NCBI GenBank assembly: GCA_023437745.1
Contig: JAEZFI010000252.1
Location: forward strand, 1 to 14,585
Length of the DNA: 14,585 nt
Origin: Actinomycetes bacterium
Lineage (GTDB): Bacteria; Actinomycetota; Acidimicrobiia; Acidimicrobiales; Microtrichaceae
Reading direction: 5' to 3'
Of this stretch, positions 6,919 through 14,529 are shown piece after piece. The notes under the pieces were generated by a model, which saw only the letters and a list, made by a program, of their open reading frames with translations, was not told the origin of the DNA and did not search any database. How positions within the stretch are numbered: position 1 is the stretch's first letter; the number at the start of each line of letters is the position of its first letter. Both the position numbers and the translations under genes were made by a program.

Positions 6919-7689
6919 TCAGTCGCCCAGGTTCTTCATCTTGTCGAGCACCCGCGCCGCGGTCGGCTCGACCATCTCGTCGACGATGCGGCCGTCGGCG
7001 AGGAAGACCACCCGGTCGGCGTAGGCGGCGGCCGAGGGGTCGTGGGTGACCATCACGATGGTCTGGCGCAGCTCGTCGACCGCCTTGCGCATGAACGTCA
7101 GGATCTCGGTGCCGGTGCGGCTGTCGAGGTTCCCGGTGGGCTCGTCGGCGAAGATGATCTGCGGTCGGCTGGCGAGGGCACGGGCGACGGCGACGCGCTG
7201 CTGCTGGCCGCCCGAGAGCTCGCTCGGCCGGTGGGTCAGGCGGTCGGCGAGACCGACGGTCGTGACGACCTGGTCGACCCAGGCGTCGTCCGCCTTGCGA
7301 CCCCCGAGGTCCATCGGGAGGGTGATGTTCTCCTTGGCGGTGAGCGTCGGGATCAGGTTGAACGCCTGGAAGATGAAGCCCACCTGGTCACGGCGGAGCT
7401 GCGTGAGCCCCTTCTCGTCGAGGGTCGAGAGGTCGATCCCGGCGATCATCACCGTGCCGCTCGTGAGGCGGTCGAGCCCGGCGAGGCAGTGCATGAGCGT
7501 CGACTTGCCCGAGCCCGACGGGCCCATGATCGCGGTGAACTGCCCGCGCATGAACTGCGCGGTGACGTGGTCGAGTGCGACGACCTCGGTGTCACCCGAG
7601 CCATAGACCTTCGTCGCGTCGACGGACGCGGCGGCCACCACCGTGGAGCGGTCGTCGGGCGCCGCGGGGTCGGTCATCGTCTGGGTCAT
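6919..7689 (-). CDS. ABC transporter ATP-binding protein (MacB/LolD type)
   Basis: A 256-residue ATPase that drives the permease encoded next. Walker A GPSGSGKST is at 56-64, Q-loop Gln108 in FIFQAFNL, signature LSGGQ at 158-162, Walker B IIFADE at 178-183 with the catalytic Glu183, D-loop NLDS at 187-190, and switch His216 in VMVTHD. FNLIPTLTAKEN after the Q-loop is typical of the LolD/MacB/FtsE group. The frame is open 15 codons further upstream, but the ATG at 7689 has a strong Shine-Dalgarno and the extra residues look non-coding. Its stop lies 28 bp before the permease start, so the two form an operon. The gene is divergent from the DoxX gene at 7814. Confidence 0.95.
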   Translation of the reverse strand: MTQTMTDPAAPDDRSTVVAAASVDATKVYGSGDTEVVALDHVTAQFMRGQFTAIMGPSGSGKSTLMHCLAGLDRLTSGTVMIAGIDLSTLDEKGLTQLRRDQVGFIFQAFNLIPTLTAKENITLPMDLGGRKADDAWVDQVVTTVGLADRLTHRPSELSGGQQQRVAVARALASRPQIIFADEPTGNLDSRTGTEILTFMRKAVDELRQTIVMVTHDPSAAAYADRVVFLADGRIVDEMVEPTAARVLDKMKNLGD

Positions 7690-7692
7690 GGG

Positions 7693-7699
7693 TTCCTCC
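7693..7699 (-). promoter_or_regulatory. Ribosome binding site fixing the ABC ATPase start
   Basis: On the minus strand GGAGGAA is followed by CCC and the ATG at 7689. It is the best Shine-Dalgarno in the window and decides against the longer open frame from 7734. Confidence 0.75.
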
Positions 7700-7737
7700 G
7701 CAGGTGGGGGGCAGCTCGGCAGGACAGCGGACACGTC

Positions 7738-7747
7738 ACCCTAGAGT
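7738..7747. promoter_or_regulatory. Overlapping divergent TANNNT boxes between ABC and DoxX operons
   Basis: ACCCTAGAGT contains TAGAGT on the plus strand (7742-7747, 66 bases before the DoxX ATG) and TAGGGT on the minus strand (7743-7738, 48 bases before the ATPase ATG). No good -35 boxes were found for either. CCCTAGAGT recurs in the dnaK leader near 12580. This is a suggestion only. Confidence 0.25.
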
Positions 7748-7813
7748 CCCGGCCCACATCGCCGCGGTCGGATCGCCGCCTCCGCAGCGTCCCCGCCATG
7801 GAAAGCTGAGCCG

Positions 7814-8197
7814 ATGGACCGCAGCCGACGTCGCGCCCTCACCCTCGCCGCCACGCTCGGAGTGCCCGGGGTGTTGCACTTCGTGACCCCGAAGTTCTTC
7901 GACGCCGTCGTGCCGAAGTGGATGCCCGGCCCGGCGCGCACCGTGACCTACGTGTCGGGGGTGGCGGAGCTGACGGGCGCCGCGCTCGTGCTCAACCCCT
8001 CGACCCGCCGCTTCGGTGGCTGGTGGTGCCTCGCGGTCTTCCTCGCCGTGTACCCAGCGAACATCCAGATGGCGCTCGACGGTGGCGTCGAGGGCGCGCC
8101 GTCGCCGATGGGCTCGGCCGCCGCGGCCTGGGCACGACTGCCGTTCCAGTTCCCGATGTTCTGGCTGGCGCACCGCGTCGCGGTCGGGGCGGATTGA
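7814..8197 (+). CDS. DoxX-like small membrane protein
   Basis: A 127-residue protein with about four membrane helices (roughly 8-24, 45-61, 69-86, 109-124). GVLHFVTPKFFDAVVPKWMP (19-38) and the later VSGVAELTGAALVL (47-60) are typical of the DoxX/SURF4-like family. A proline-rich re-entrant part LPFQFPMFWLAH ends the protein. Members occur in many actinobacteria, often beside redox or cell-envelope genes; no exact reaction is established for this subgroup. GGAAAG at 7800-7805 lies eight bases before the ATG. The TGA stop overlaps the TTG start of the next gene (TTGA), so the two are probably translationally coupled. Confidence 0.85.
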   Translation: MDRSRRRALTLAATLGVPGVLHFVTPKFFDAVVPKWMPGPARTVTYVSGVAELTGAALVLNPSTRRFGGWWCLAVFLAVYPANIQMALDGGVEGAPSPMGSAAAAWARLPFQFPMFWLAHRVAVGAD

Positions 8198-10287
8198 CCT
8201 CCACCCTGCACCACGGATCACACCCCCGATGGTGGCGGGTCGCCGGGTGCGTGCTCGCCTGCGCGTCCCTGTTCAGCCTTCCTGGTTGCTCGGACGACGC
8301 GGATCGCGGGGCGCCGCCGCCGATGACCGCGCCGGCCGGGCCGGCCGCCGAGAGCCCCCCGGTCGAGCTGGCCGCGTTGGGGATCGACGAGACCACAGCG
8401 ACGCGCTGCGACCCGATGACGGCGGGCGCCTGCCTGCTGCCGTTCCCCAACGACCACTTCACGGTCGAGGACACGTCGACGCCCACCGGCCGGCGGGTGG
8501 CGATCGACCCCGCCTCGATGCCCGCCAACTCGAGCGGCGTCCACATCGACCCGACGGACCTGGGCTCGCTCGACGGCTTCAGCCCGGGCGCCGCGGCGAT
8601 CGTGGAGTTGGGCCCGCTCGACCCCGTCGCGTCGCGGCTCCCCGCGGTGAGCGACATGTCGGCCTCGATGCAGGAGGACGCGCCGATCGTCCTCGTCGAC
8701 GCGACCAGCGGGGAGCGGCTGCCGTACTGGGCCGAGCTCGACGGGCAGGCGGATCCCGGCACCGACCCGCTCCTGCTGATCCATCCCGCTCGGAACCACC
8801 CGGAGGGCCACTCGATCGTGGTCGGTGTCCGCAACCTCGTGCGACCCGACGGCACACCCGTGGAGGCGGCGCCGGCGTTCGCCGCCTACCGCGACGACCA
8901 GCGGACCTCCGACGAGGGGTTCGAGGCGCGCCGCCCCGCGATGCGCGCGGCCTTCGACGTGCTCGCTCGTGCCGGCGTCTCCCGCGCCGAGCTCCAGCTG
9001 GCGTGGTCGTTCACGGTCGCCAGCGAGCAGGCGCTCTCAGGGCGTCTGCTCGCGATGCGGGACGACGCGTTCGGGCGGCTGGGTCACGACGCGCCCGTGT
9101 TCACCGTCGACCGGGTCGTCGACGATCCCGACCCGAGGGTCGCCCGCGAGGTCGAGGGCACCTTCGAGACGCCGCTCTACCTGTCGGGCACGGGCGAACC
9201 CGGCGCCAGGATGGTGCTGGACCGCACGGGCTCACCGGTGCGCAGCCGGGAGGTCTTCCACGCTCGGTTCCGGTGCGTCCTCCCGCCCTCGACCCGCAAG
9301 GAGCCGGGACGGCCGGCCCTCTACGGGCACGGGCTCCTGGGCAGCGTCGACGAGCTGGATGCCGACATGGTTCGTGACATGTCCGACGAGTACGGGATCG
9401 TCTACTGCGCGACGGACTTCGCCGGCATGAGCAGCGCCGACCTGGGAGCGGTGGCGGCAGCGCTCACCGACATGTCCGCGTTCGGGGCGATCCCCGACCG
9501 GTTGCAGCAGGGCCTCCTGGCCAACATGTTCCTCGGCCGGCTGATGCTGGCGGACGACGGCTTCCGCGACGACCCCGCGTTCCGGTTCGGTGGCGTCCGG
9601 GCGCTCGCGGGCGACGACCTGTTCTACGACGGCAACAGCCAGGGGGCGATCCTCGGCGGAGCGCTGGTGGCGGTGTCACCGGACGTAACGCGCGCCGTCC
9701 TGGGCGAGGCCGGCATGAACTACTCGTTCCTCCTCGACCGCAGCGTGGACTTCACCGAGTACCTCACCCTCCTCTTCGCCCCCGCCTACCCCGTGCGGGT
9801 CGACCGCGTGCTCGCCGTGGCGACGGCGCAGATGCTGTGGGACCGAGGTGAGACGAGCGGCTACGCCCAGCACGTCGTCGGCGACCAGTACGAGGGCACC
9901 CGCCCGCACCGCGTGCTCCTGCTCGGGGCGGTGGGCGACCACCAGGTGTCCGAGCTGGCGTTGCGCATCCAGGCGAGGACCATGGGCGTGCCCGCGCTGC
10001 TACCGCTCGCCGTGGAGGGCCGGACACCCGAGCGCGACCCGTCGTTCGGCCTGGTGCAGGCGAAGGATCCACACGGCTCGCTGTTCGTCCTCGTGGACAC
10101 GGGCGCCGATCCGACACCCCTCGGGAACCGGCCCGACTACACCGGCCGGGATCCGCACGACGACACGCCCAACGTGTCGCAGGTGCAGCGCCTCAAGTCG
10201 GCCTTCCTCGACGGCGAGGTCCCACTGGACGACGTGTGCCGCCCCTCGCCCCCCTGCCGGTTCGCGATCCCCGAGAACCGCCGCTGA
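8194..10287 (+). CDS. Secreted lipoprotein, alpha/beta-hydrolase (lipase-like)
   Basis: The protein has 697 residues from a TTG at 8194. HPRWWR forms the basic n-region, then VAGCVLACASLFSL is hydrophobic and LPGC (29-32) is a lipobox with Cys32 to be lipidated. The block RCDPMTAGACLLPFPNDHF follows, as in large bacterial lipases of the VolA type (lipase N-terminal domain; from memory). The hydrolase core has an oxyanion-loop motif YGHGLLGS (377-384) and nucleophile elbow GNSQG with Ser482 (480-484). Asp582 in AVGDHQV and His627 in DPHGSLF are good candidates for the rest of the triad. It likely cleaves an ester outside the membrane; the substrate is unknown. The frame is open into the DoxX gene, but only the TTG start yields a signal peptide and avoids a long overlap. 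The next gene starts 43 bp later. Confidence 0.8.
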   Translation: MTSTLHHGSHPRWWRVAGCVLACASLFSLPGCSDDADRGAPPPMTAPAGPAAESPPVELAALGIDETTATRCDPMTAGACLLPFPNDHFTVEDTSTPTGRRVAIDPASMPANSSGVHIDPTDLGSLDGFSPGAAAIVELGPLDPVASRLPAVSDMSASMQEDAPIVLVDATSGERLPYWAELDGQADPGTDPLLLIHPARNHPEGHSIVVGVRNLVRPDGTPVEAAPAFAAYRDDQRTSDEGFEARRPAMRAAFDVLARAGVSRAELQLAWSFTVASEQALSGRLLAMRDDAFGRLGHDAPVFTVDRVVDDPDPRVAREVEGTFETPLYLSGTGEPGARMVLDRTGSPVRSREVFHARFRCVLPPSTRKEPGRPALYGHGLLGSVDELDADMVRDMSDEYGIVYCATDFAGMSSADLGAVAAALTDMSAFGAIPDRLQQGLLANMFLGRLMLADDGFRDDPAFRFGGVRALAGDDLFYDGNSQGAILGGALVAVSPDVTRAVLGEAGMNYSFLLDRSVDFTEYLTLLFAPAYPVRVDRVLAVATAQMLWDRGETSGYAQHVVGDQYEGTRPHRVLLLGAVGDHQVSELALRIQARTMGVPALLPLAVEGRTPERDPSFGLVQAKDPHGSLFVLVDTGADPTPLGNRPDYTGRDPHDDTPNVSQVQRLKSAFLDGEVPLDDVCRPSPPCRFAIPENRR

Positions 10288-10330
10288 GCAGTACGCTCAC
10301 GGCGACCATCGCACCACGGGGGGTTCGGGG

Positions 10331-11602
10331 ATGGCGGATCTCGCGGCGCCCACGCCGGTGCCCAGGACGGCGGACACCACGTCGAACACCGCTGGGTCGA
10401 GCGCGACTGCGCCAGGTCCGGTCGCCGTGCTCGCCGGCGCGATGTCGGTCGGCGCGGGCCTGGTGCACGCCGCGGTCGTCGGCCCGCACTCGGACGACAG
10501 GACCCTCGTCTGGATGTTCGTCGCGGCGGCGGTGCTGCAGTGCGCCGTGGGCCTCGGACTCCTCGGTCGGCCGAGCCGGTCGACGGCCCTGGCCGCCGCC
10601 GCGGTCAACCTCGGGTGCGTGGCGGTGTGGGCGCTCTCGCGGACGGTCGGCATCGGCTTCGTCTCGGCGCTCGAGGACGTCGAGGCGGTGGAGCTCACGG
10701 ACCTCCTCGCTGCGGTCATGGCCGGCATCGCCGTGCTCGCTGCGGCGGTCGTGGCGTGGCACCCGCGCCGGAGCGCGTTCCCCTTCGCCGGGCTGGCCGT
10801 CGCGCCCATCGCCCTGGCGACGATCCTCCTCACCGTGCCGGCGCTGGCCGGCGCGGGCGAGCACGGCCACTCGGACGACGGCGGCTCCGGCCACGCCCAC
10901 GGCGGCGGGTCCGCCAGCTCCTCGGCCGGCGACGACCACGCCGACGACCACTCTGCCGCCGACGGCCACGGGCACGACACCACCGAGACGACCGTCGCAC
11001 CGCGACCGTTCGACCCGGCACTGCCGGTCGACCTCTCCGGCACGCCTGGGGTCACGCCCGAGCAGCAGGCGTGGGCCGAGGCGCTGCTCGAGCGGACCCT
11101 CGAGCGCCTGCCGCAGTGGTCGGACCCGGCGGTGGCCGAAGCGGCGGGCTACCGGTCGATCGGCGACGGGTACACGGGCCACGAGCACTTCATGCTGTGG
11201 AACGCGATCAACGACGACCGCTTCTTCGACCCCGATCAGCCCGAGTCGCTCGTGTACTCGACCGCGAACGGCGGCCGGGAGCTGGTCGCCGCGATGTACA
11301 TGCTCCCCGACACGTACACCCTGGCCACGGTGCCCGACGACGGCGGGGCGCTGATCCAGTACCACGTCCACGACGACCTCTGCTTCTCCGAGGGGGAGGC
11401 GCCGCAGGTCGTCGGGATCACGTCGGTCGGCGGCTCCTGCTCGTACGGGGTGAAGTTCACGCCAGCGCCGATGTTCCACGTGTGGATCACGCCGCACCGA
11501 TGCGGGCCGTTCGCCGCGCTCGAGGGCATCGCCGGCGGGCAGGTCCGTGAGGGCGAGTACAAGTCCTGCGACCACGCCCACGGGTCGACCGGCACCTTCT
11601 AG
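10331..11602 (+). CDS. Membrane protein with His-rich loop and Cys/His-rich C-terminal domain, function unknown
   Basis: I do not recognise a named family. The 423 residues start with a polar 30-residue tail, then about five membrane helices (31-51, 58-78, 86-104, 125-143, 152-172). A flexible His/Asp/Gly/Ser linker (177-217) has eight histidines in pairs (178/180, 188/190, 203/207, 213/215), as in metal-binding loops. A folded domain (228-423) follows, with GYTGHEHFMLW (280-290), PESLVYSTANGGRELVAAMYM (304-324), QYHVHDDLCF (343-352), FHVWITPHRCGPF (382-394) and KSCDHAH (411-417). His284, His286, His345, His347, His383, His389, His415 and His417, with Cys351, Cys370, Cys391 and Cys413, could bind metal or form disulfides. 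With an inside N-terminus and five helices, this domain would lie outside the membrane. The ATG at 10331 follows a G-rich stretch. Confidence 0.85.
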   Translation: MADLAAPTPVPRTADTTSNTAGSSATAPGPVAVLAGAMSVGAGLVHAAVVGPHSDDRTLVWMFVAAAVLQCAVGLGLLGRPSRSTALAAAAVNLGCVAVWALSRTVGIGFVSALEDVEAVELTDLLAAVMAGIAVLAAAVVAWHPRRSAFPFAGLAVAPIALATILLTVPALAGAGEHGHSDDGGSGHAHGGGSASSSAGDDHADDHSAADGHGHDTTETTVAPRPFDPALPVDLSGTPGVTPEQQAWAEALLERTLERLPQWSDPAVAEAAGYRSIGDGYTGHEHFMLWNAINDDRFFDPDQPESLVYSTANGGRELVAAMYMLPDTYTLATVPDDGGALIQYHVHDDLCFSEGEAPQVVGITSVGGSCSYGVKFTPAPMFHVWITPHRCGPFAALEGIAGGQVREGEYKSCDHAHGSTGTF

Positions 11603-11616
11603 CGGCGTCCCCAGGG

Positions 11617-11667
11617 CGTTCTCGGGGCGGAGCACGTCGGAAACCGATGCGCTGAACCCCGAGAACG
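11617..11667. terminator. Nested inverted repeat, likely bidirectional terminator
   Basis: Arms CGTTCTCGGGG (11617-11627) and CCCCGAGAACG (11657-11667) are perfect 11-bp reverse complements. Inside, CGTCGG (11635-11640) and CCGATG (11644-11649) form a second stem (one G-U pair) with an AAA loop. It fills the gap between two convergent genes, 14 bp after one stop and 20 bp before the other. A T-run is missing on both sides. Confidence 0.5.
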
Positions 11668-11687
11668 ATGAGTTCGCGGGTCGGGCG

Positions 11688-12461
11688 TCAGCCCTTCGCC
11701 TGTGCGGCCACCGCCGCGGCGGCAGCCGCCGCGGCTGCGGGGTCGCCGAGGTAGCGCTCGGCGGTCGGCTTCGCCTCGACCGGGCGGAGGTCGGCGTCCA
11801 GGCGGTAGTGGAGCGGCATGCCGGTCGGGATGTTGAGCTCGGTGATCTCGTCGTCGGAGATCCCGTCGAGGTGCTTCACCAGCGCACGGAGCGAGTTGCC
11901 GTGCGCGACGACCAGCACGCAGTGCCCGGCCTGCAGGTCGGGAACGATGCCGTCGTACCAGTACGGGAGCATGCGGGCCACCACGTCGGCGAGGCACTCG
12001 GTGTCGGGCAGCAGATCGGACGGGATGCGCTCGTACCGCTCGTCGTCGTTCGGGTCGAACTCGTTGTCCGGCGCGATCGGGGGCGGCGGGATGTCGTAGC
12101 TGCGCCGCCAGATCTTGACCTGGTCCTCGCCGTACTTCTCCGCCGTCTCGGCCTTGTTGCGGCCGGTGAGGTCGCCGTAGTGGCGCTCGTTCAGGCGCCA
12201 GTGGCGACGCACCGGGACCCACAGGCGCCCCATGTCGTCGAGCGCGAGCTGCGCGGTGCGGATCGCCCGCGTCTGCAGCGACGTGTGGAGCATCGTCGGG
12301 CGCAGCCCCGACTCCGTGATGACCCCGCCGGCGGCGGCCGCCTCGGCCGCGCCCTTCTCCGTGAGGTCGCAGTCGTACCAGCCCGTGAAGAGGTTGAGGC
12401 GGTTCCACTCGCTCTCGCCGTGGCGCAGCAGGATCAGGTCGGTCTCGGCAGGGGTCGACAT
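11688..12461 (-). CDS. gpmA: 2,3-bisphosphoglycerate-dependent phosphoglycerate mutase
   Basis: A 257-residue glycolytic enzyme that interconverts 3- and 2-phosphoglycerate in the cytoplasm. LLRHGESEWN (11-20) carries the phosphorylated His14, then NLFTGWYDCDLTEKG (23-37), Arg65 in TRAIRTA, LNERHYGDLTGRNKAE (90-105) with Glu92 as proton donor, and VVAHGNSLRALVKHL (184-198) with the second catalytic His187. The middle insert SYDIPPPPIAPDNEF (121-135) is typical of the dPGM group. The last 17 residues are an Ala run ending QAKG, encoded by GC repeats (10-bp direct repeat CCGCCGCGGC at 11711 and 11726). The start at ATG 12461 (MSTPAETDLI) is chosen over an open frame to 12539 on homology and a TANNNT box just upstream. 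It is divergent from dnaK. Confidence 0.96.
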   Translation of the reverse strand: MSTPAETDLILLRHGESEWNRLNLFTGWYDCDLTEKGAAEAAAAGGVITESGLRPTMLHTSLQTRAIRTAQLALDDMGRLWVPVRRHWRLNERHYGDLTGRNKAETAEKYGEDQVKIWRRSYDIPPPPIAPDNEFDPNDDERYERIPSDLLPDTECLADVVARMLPYWYDGIVPDLQAGHCVLVVAHGNSLRALVKHLDGISDDEITELNIPTGMPLHYRLDADLRPVEAKPTAERYLGDPAAAAAAAAAVAAQAKG

Positions 12462-12469
12462 GGGCCGAC

Positions 12470-12475
12470 ACGGTA
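12470..12475 (-). promoter_or_regulatory. Putative -10 box of a leaderless gpmA transcript
   Basis: On the minus strand TACCGT (TANNNT) ends eight bases before the gpmA ATG, and no Shine-Dalgarno is seen. A good -35 box is lacking. Confidence 0.35.
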
Positions 12476-12510
12476 CAACCGTCGGGATCGCGAGCGAAGC
12501 CTCCACAAAG

Positions 12511-12539
12511 TTGTCAAAGCAACACTCAGCTTTTATCAT
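12511..12539 (+). promoter_or_regulatory. Near-consensus sigma-70 promoter for dnaK
   Basis: TTGTCA (12511-12516) and TATCAT (12534-12539) are separated by exactly 17 bases, each one mismatch from the vegetative consensus. It is an AT-rich island in very GC-rich DNA. Transcription would begin near 12546, leaving a leader of about 139 bases. A short inverted repeat, GTTG-TCAAAG-CAAC (12510-12523), covers the -35 box and might be an operator. I found no CIRCE element and no full HspR (HAIR) site, only an ACTCA half (12525-12529). Confidence 0.65.
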
Positions 12540-12545
12540 GGAACC

Positions 12546-12684
12546 CGTCGCACTTGCTGTGGCGCCTCGCCGGAACCTCCCTAGAGTGGACGTCGGGGAG
12601 CCTCTGCAGCGCCCTCCGCGTCCCCCACCCCACCATCCGAACCACCATCCGCGAACGTGCGGACGACCTCAGGAGCACCTCCAC
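12546..12684 (+). other. dnaK 5' leader with direct repeat and small hairpin
   Basis: The leader holds CCACCATCCG twice (12630-12639 and 12642-12651) and a stem CCGC/GCGG with a 6-base loop (12649-12662) just before the Shine-Dalgarno AGGAG (12671-12675), which is nine bases from the ATG. A TAGAGT near 12581 could be a second promoter. No small ORF with support was seen. Confidence 0.4.
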
Positions 12685-14529
12685 ATGGCCAAGGCAGTCG
12701 GTCTCGACCTCGGCACCACCAACTCCGTCGTCAGCGTCCTCGAGGCGGGCGAGCCCGTCGTCATCCCGAACTCCGAGGGCGCGCGCACCACGCCGTCCGT
12801 CGTGGCGTTCGCGAAGGACGGCGAGGTCCTCGTCGGCGAGGTCGCGAAGCGCCAGTCCATCACCAACCCCGACCGCACCATCCGGTCGGTCAAGCGGCAC
12901 ATGGGCACGAACTGGACCGTCGACATCGACGGCAAGAAGTACACGCCCCAGGAGATCTCGGCCCGCACGCTGATGAAGCTGAAGCGCGACGCCGAGGCGT
13001 ACCTCGGTGACTCGGTCACCCAGGCCGTCATCACCGTGCCGGCGTACTTCGACGACAGCCAGCGCACCGCCACGAAGGAAGCCGGGCAGATCGCCGGCCT
13101 CGAGGTGCTCCGCATCATCAACGAGCCGACCGCGGCCGCCCTCGCCTACGGCCTCGACAAGGAGGGTGAGGACCAGACCATCCTCGTGTTCGACCTCGGT
13201 GGTGGCACCTTCGACGTCTCCGTGCTCGAGATCGGCGACGGCGTGTTCGAGGTGAAGTCGACCTCCGGCGACACCGACCTCGGTGGTGACGACTGGGACC
13301 AGGCCGTCATCGACTGGCTCGTCGAGTCCTTCAAGGGCGCGCACGGCGTGGACCTATCCAAGGACAACATGGCCAGCCAGCGCCTGAAGGAGGCCGCCGA
13401 GAAGGCGAAGGTCGAGCTCTCGCAGGTGCAGCAGACCCAGATCAACCTGCCGTTCATCACGGCGACGGATCAGGGACCGCTCCACCTCGACCAGACGCTC
13501 ACGCGGTCGAAGTTCCAGGAGCTCACGGCCAACCTGCTGGACAAGTGCCGCAAGCCGTTCGAGCAGGCGATCACCGACGCCGGCCTCTCCGTCGACCAGA
13601 TCGACCACGTCATCCTCGTGGGTGGCTCGACCCGTATGCCCGCCGTGCAGGAGCTGGCGCACTCGATCCTCGGCAAGGAGCCGCACAAGGGCGTGAACCC
13701 CGACGAGGTCGTCGCCATGGGCGCCGCGATCCAGGCGGGCGTGCTCAAGGGCGACGTCAAGGACGTCCTCCTGCTCGACGTGACGCCCCTCTCCCTCGGC
13801 ATCGAGACCAAGGGCGGCGTGATGACCAAGCTCATCGAGCGGAACACGACGATCCCGACGCGCAAGACCGAGACGTTCACCACGGCCGAGGACATGCAGC
13901 CGTCCGTCGAGATCCACGTGCTCCAGGGCGAGCGCGAGATGGCCGACTTCAACAAGACGCTGGGCAAGTTTCAGCTCGTCGACCTGCCGCCCGCACCGCG
14001 CGGCGTCCCGCAGATCGAGGTCACGTTCGACATCGACGCCAACGGCATCGTGAACGTCTCGGCCAAGGACCGGGCGACCGGCAAGGAGCAGTCGATCACG
14101 ATCACCGGTCAGTCGTCGCTGTCCAAGGACGACATCCAGTCGATGGTGAAGGACGCCGAGGCGCACGCCGAGGAGGACCGCCGCCGCCGTGAGGAGGCCG
14201 ACGAGCGCAACCGCGCCGAGAGCCTCGTGTACCAGACCGAGAAGTTCATGAAGGACAGCGCGGACAAGGTCAGCGCCGAGGACCGGGCCCAGACGGAGCA
14301 GGCCATCGTCGCCGTGCGCGAGGCGCTCGACGGCACGGACCTCGAGAAGATCCGTGAGACCACCGAGGCCCTCATGATCGCCAGCCAGCGCTTCAGCCAG
14401 CAGGTGTACGAGCAGGCGGCCCAGGAGCAGGGCGGTGCGGGTGCGGCCGGTGACGGTGCCGCCGCCGACGACGTGGTCGAGGCGGAGGTCATCGAGGACG
14501 ACACCGACACCGGTGAGGCAGCCCGATGA
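12685..14529 (+). CDS. dnaK: Molecular chaperone DnaK (Hsp70)
   Basis: A complete 614-residue chaperone that binds unfolded peptide segments in an ATP-controlled cycle with DnaJ and GrpE. The nucleotide domain has phosphate-1 GLDLGTTNSVVSV (6-18), VFDLGGGTFDVSVLEIG (168-184), and VILVGGSTRMPAVQ (309-322). The interdomain linker VLLLDVTPLSLGIE is at 361-374, the substrate domain at about 380-495 (QGEREMADFNKTLGKF, 414-429), then a charged helical lid. The N-terminal part is short around residues 72-90, as in Gram-positive DnaKs. The tail is Gly/Ala-rich and ends in DDVVEAEVIEDDTDTGEAAR. AGGAG at 12671 supports the ATG. The stop overlaps the next start (ATGA), as in dnaK-grpE operons. The promoter at 12511-12539 drives it. 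Confidence 0.98.
   Translation: MAKAVGLDLGTTNSVVSVLEAGEPVVIPNSEGARTTPSVVAFAKDGEVLVGEVAKRQSITNPDRTIRSVKRHMGTNWTVDIDGKKYTPQEISARTLMKLKRDAEAYLGDSVTQAVITVPAYFDDSQRTATKEAGQIAGLEVLRIINEPTAAALAYGLDKEGEDQTILVFDLGGGTFDVSVLEIGDGVFEVKSTSGDTDLGGDDWDQAVIDWLVESFKGAHGVDLSKDNMASQRLKEAAEKAKVELSQVQQTQINLPFITATDQGPLHLDQTLTRSKFQELTANLLDKCRKPFEQAITDAGLSVDQIDHVILVGGSTRMPAVQELAHSILGKEPHKGVNPDEVVAMGAAIQAGVLKGDVKDVLLLDVTPLSLGIETKGGVMTKLIERNTTIPTRKTETFTTAEDMQPSVEIHVLQGEREMADFNKTLGKFQLVDLPPAPRGVPQIEVTFDIDANGIVNVSAKDRATGKEQSITITGQSSLSKDDIQSMVKDAEAHAEEDRRRREEADERNRAESLVYQTEKFMKDSADKVSAEDRAQTEQAIVAVREALDGTDLEKIRETTEALMIASQRFSQQVYEQAAQEQGGAGAAGDGAAADDVVEAEVIEDDTDTGEAAR

Noticed and set aside
10193..11635. Long minus-strand open frame opposite the His-rich membrane protein
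   Set aside because: Arg-rich shadow of the plus-strand gene; it also crosses the inverted repeat at 11617.
11661..11675. GAAC-GATGA-GTTC as a LexA (SOS) box
   Set aside because: The actinobacterial SOS box needs a 4-base spacer (GAAC-N4-GTTC). Here the spacer is five, and the site lies between gene ends, not before a gene.
12501..12600. HspR HAIR or CIRCE operator upstream of dnaK
   Set aside because: Only one half-like ACTCA is present; the second half at the right spacing is missing.
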